From: CAZIRO01 sp964541595
GTDB taxonomy: Bacteria; Acidobacteriota; HRBIN11
Assembly: GCA_964541595.1 (NCBI GenBank)
Contig: CAZIRO010000061.1
Span: 1-14,167, forward strand
DNA: 14,167 nt
Direction: 5' to 3'
The notes under the pieces were generated by a model, which saw only the letters and a list, made by a program, of their open reading frames with translations, made no database searches and had not been told where the DNA came from. This document shows positions 12,030-14,167 of the stretch, piece after piece. The translations under genes and the position numbers were made by a program. The stretch's first letter is position 1, and each line of letters starts with the position of its first letter.

Positions 12030-13892
12030 TCACGATCCGGTTGATCGGTCGATCTGACGAGTTCCGGCAACACGTCCTGACGGTTGCGGTTCGGGTTCCG
12101 TCCGCCGCTCCGAGACCCGACACCCGATGCACTCGATCGGTTCAATCGTAACGAACACACCCAGGAACCGCCGATCGCGGCTCTGCGGATCGACCTGTGC
12201 GGGAATGAACCCCCGTGTGGTCCGAATCCGTACCGGCCACATCCACACATTGCGAATGCGCATTCCGCCGGGATTCGAAATCTCAATGACCCGTTCCTGT
12301 CCGGGGTGCAGGACCAGCCGTACCGTATGGCGATGCCACCGCACGACGACGTGATGCTGTGGGATCCAGCCGTTTCGAATGCGAATGCGTACCCGGCGCA
12401 TCGGGGTATACCGTTTGACCACGAACTCACAGGTCGCCCTGCCCCGCACCCAGAACCCGTGAGACTCGCGCGGATAAAACGCGTCGTTGAGGAAAAACAC
12501 AAAATAGTTCGGCCGGCGTGGGTCCGGGAACGCAACGTTAAATGCGGCCGGTAGCGTATTGGTCGGGAGGTTTTCCAGTTGTGTGTATTCGATCGGCAAC
12601 CATCTGTGCACGGGCGTATGCGCATATCGCCATGGATTCAACACGGTCGTAAACGGTGCGGCCGTGGCGGGCAATGCAAACACGGCAGCCACCATGCCGA
12701 CAGCCACCATCTGAGCAAGCCGCGGCGCCCGGGGTCGCATGAAGAACGTCAGCGGGTATAGGCTGAGAAAGTATCGATTCGCGATCGTTCCGCCTCCGCC
12801 AATATAGTTGTGCGGTTGCGTCAGAATGAAGACCATCATTCCGAGCACGAATGCCAGCAGCAGCGCACCGGTCGTGCCGTTCCGTCGTCGCATGGCAGCG
12901 GCCAATCCGATCAGGGCCGGTGGGAAATACCAGGCGATTCCCGCGTATCGACCGAAAAAGTAATAAAACACATCGAGCAGGATCGTCCGGGCATCATAGT
13001 ACAATTCCCTGGGATAATTGACATCCGCCGAATGGTATTCTCCCAGGCGTTCAAACGTATACTCGGGACGTTGATAGGGAAACCGCCCGTAGAACGTCTT
13101 GCGTTCACCCCCCATATAGTTCCAGTCTCCGGTCACCCATGCGTACACACCGAACAAACCGAATGCCACGACGCTGCCCACAATCGCCCAGATCCACCAC
13201 CGTTTCCATGCCCGCTGCTGCCACAGCACGATCGTCGCCACGATAAACACCACACCGTTGATCGGTTTCGCAAATACGCCGATCCCACCGATCCCCGCAC
13301 CCAGAATGTCACGCGCGAGCCCGCCGCCCTGCGGGCGTTCCATCCGGTGCAATAACAGAAACAGGGCCAGGAATACCGTGGCAAAGTTCAATATCTCCGG
13401 GGTCATCCATACGATATACGCGGGCAATACGGACGCCAGCACAAACACCAGGGGCCATACACGGGAAAACCTGACGGACGCGTCGCGCGTATTGTCGTGC
13501 ACATAACAGACGGCGGCCGCCAGGACCAGGAGCAATAATGCGAGATTGACCATGGGAAACGCGTTGACCCCGAACCATCGGAACCAGGGTGCAACCAGCG
13601 CCGAATAGGCAAACGATTTCGCGTAGTACAGCCCTCCGTCTTTGCCCTTCCGCAGAAAGATCCCCTGCGGACCCTCGGGAAAGTCCGTATACACCCGTTC
13701 CAGATCACGTCGCGTGTATCGAATATCGCCATCGTATGCGAGGCTCTGGGCCATCATGTAGTACGTGGCTTCGTCTCCCTGAAAACGGCGAAACCGGTAC
13801 GATGCAAACGGGAATACCGCTGTCCCGAGGAGCAGGATCAGACCAATACCCAGCAAAACCCGCGTTTCCGAAGGGAAAAAACGGTGCAGCAT
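12030..13892 (-). CDS. GT-C glycosyltransferase, ArnT/PMT (GT39/GT83)-like
   Basis: This 620-residue inner-membrane protein has about 11-12 membrane helices in residues 10-450. After the first helix comes FQGDEATYYMMAQSLAYDGD; the Asp40-Glu41 pair in the first periplasmic loop is the catalytic/metal-binding hallmark of GT-C enzymes using polyprenyl-phosphate sugars. Later loops (GDWNYMGGERKTFYG, YHSADVNYPRELYYD, QPHNYIGGGGTIANRYFLS) also suit this fold. The last 170 residues are soluble and beta-rich, ending in a low-complexity tail. It would glycosylate a lipid, polysaccharide or protein on the periplasmic side; the acceptor is unknown. ATG 13892 has AGGA 9 nt upstream; ATG 13898 is only 3 nt from it. 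It is first in the operon with the mla-like genes, behind a good promoter. Confidence 0.85.
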   Translation of the reverse strand: MLHRFFPSETRVLLGIGLILLLGTAVFPFASYRFRRFQGDEATYYMMAQSLAYDGDIRYTRRDLERVYTDFPEGPQGIFLRKGKDGGLYYAKSFAYSALVAPWFRWFGVNAFPMVNLALLLLVLAAAVCYVHDNTRDASVRFSRVWPLVFVLASVLPAYIVWMTPEILNFATVFLALFLLLHRMERPQGGGLARDILGAGIGGIGVFAKPINGVVFIVATIVLWQQRAWKRWWIWAIVGSVVAFGLFGVYAWVTGDWNYMGGERKTFYGRFPYQRPEYTFERLGEYHSADVNYPRELYYDARTILLDVFYYFFGRYAGIAWYFPPALIGLAAAMRRRNGTTGALLLAFVLGMMVFILTQPHNYIGGGGTIANRYFLSLYPLTFFMRPRAPRLAQMVAVGMVAAVFALPATAAPFTTVLNPWRYAHTPVHRWLPIEYTQLENLPTNTLPAAFNVAFPDPRRPNYFVFFLNDAFYPRESHGFWVRGRATCEFVVKRYTPMRRVRIRIRNGWIPQHHVVVRWHRHTVRLVLHPGQERVIEISNPGGMRIRNVWMWPVRIRTTRGFIPAQVDPQSRDRRFLGVFVTIEPIECIGCRVSERRTEPEPQPSGRVAGTRQIDRSTGS

Positions 13893-13933
13893 GGACATGA
13901 TTCCTGTACGGATGCGGTGTCTGCGTGCACACG

Positions 13934-13962
13934 ATTGTACCCGAGGCCGGATCCGGTTGCAA
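13934..13962 (-). promoter_or_regulatory. Sigma70-type promoter of the glycosyltransferase-mlaEFD operon
   Basis: On the - strand, TTGCAA (13957-13962, 4 of 6) and TACAAT (13934-13939, 5 of 6) are exactly 17 nt apart. The leader to ATG 13892 would be about 35 nt. No other convincing promoter was seen within the operon. Confidence 0.55.
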
Positions 13963-14167
13963 AATGTACACCTGGGATCGGGACAGGCCATGGGACATGC
14001 GCACCACCGGATCCACCGGTGTGCCGGTGGCCACCGGTCTCCGGTCCCGGGTCTCAGGTGTCGGGTGTCAGGTGTCGGGTATCGGGTATGCAGGTGGCAG
14101 GTGTCCGGGACGGGAGACGGAAGACAGGGGACGGGGCATCGCATGGACTGGGGATAGCGCATGACCG
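13963..14167. repeat. Non-coding repeat region: half-repeat, palindromes and heptamer array
   Basis: No gene was seen. Bases 13979-13997 are a single copy (17 of 19) of the inverted repeat that bounds 3532-3682. At 14013-14037, CCACCGG-TGTG-CCGGTGG and the perfect 14-bp palindrome CCGGTGGCCACCGG overlap. At 14036-14106 about ten heptamers follow (GGTCTCC, GGTCCCG, GGTCTCA, GGTGTCG, GGTGTCA and so on), with one 8-bp unit. Frames open on both strands here read as repeat-derived sequence. Confidence 0.55.

Noticed and set aside
12011..12625. N-terminal extension of the MlaE-like gene
   Set aside because: The extra residues overlap the glycosyltransferase 3' end in another frame and do not resemble MlaE. 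The family normally starts near ATG 12010.
13899..14162. N-terminal extension of the glycosyltransferase
   Set aside because: It would be translated from the promoter and heptamer array, and reads as proline/cysteine-rich noise.

Overview
The window looks like a metagenome-style scaffold from a diderm (outer-membrane) bacterium of moderately high G+C. The outer-membrane inference rests on an MlaE/MlaF/MlaD-type phospholipid transport set and a signal-peptide-bearing beta-barrel-like protein. A block of exactly 100 N (4110-4209) marks a scaffold gap. I could not assign a phylum. Intergenic DNA is unusually rich in short dispersed repeats, some of which reach into gene ends.

Layout. On the + strand, 2-487 is the C-terminal end of a DUF2339-type multi-membrane protein, followed by a small two-helix membrane protein (662-1084). 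The region 1085-2480 holds an A/T-richer outer-membrane-barrel-like gene on the - strand (1247-1831, with a near-consensus promoter) and a cluster of inverted repeats, including two adjacent MITE-like elements with TA at their ends. Next, on the - strand, is a helical protein of unknown function (2434-3387) whose last dozen codons and stop lie inside one of those elements. At 3769-5114 (+) is a coiled-coil protein built of near-identical heptads, ending in a PD-(D/E)XK-nuclease-like domain and interrupted by the N gap.

On the - strand, 5410-7257 encodes a neurotransmitter:sodium symporter (NSS) family transporter with a large extracytoplasmic insertion. A one-helix protein downstream (5164-5319) resembles NSS small subunits. 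A 460-base divergent intergenic region carries inverted arrays of a 7-bp repeat and the promoter of a class-III PLP aminotransferase (7718-9091, +).

The aminotransferase converges on, and overlaps by 26 bp, the end of a four-gene - strand operon reading from right to left: a GT-C (ArnT/PMT-like) glycosyltransferase (13892-12030), MlaE-like permease, MlaF-like ATPase and MlaD-like MCE protein. A good sigma70-type promoter (13934-13962) precedes the glycosyltransferase. The last three should form one inner-membrane ABC complex moving phospholipid between the two membranes; the first probably adds sugar to a lipid or envelope component, so the operon as a whole looks devoted to envelope lipids.

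No RNA gene, CRISPR array, transposase or phage gene was recognised. The most unusual content is the repeat landscape (TA-ended MITEs, a 19-bp inverted-repeat element, heptamer arrays) and the heptad-repeat nuclease-like gene with its exactly 55-bp duplicated gap flanks.
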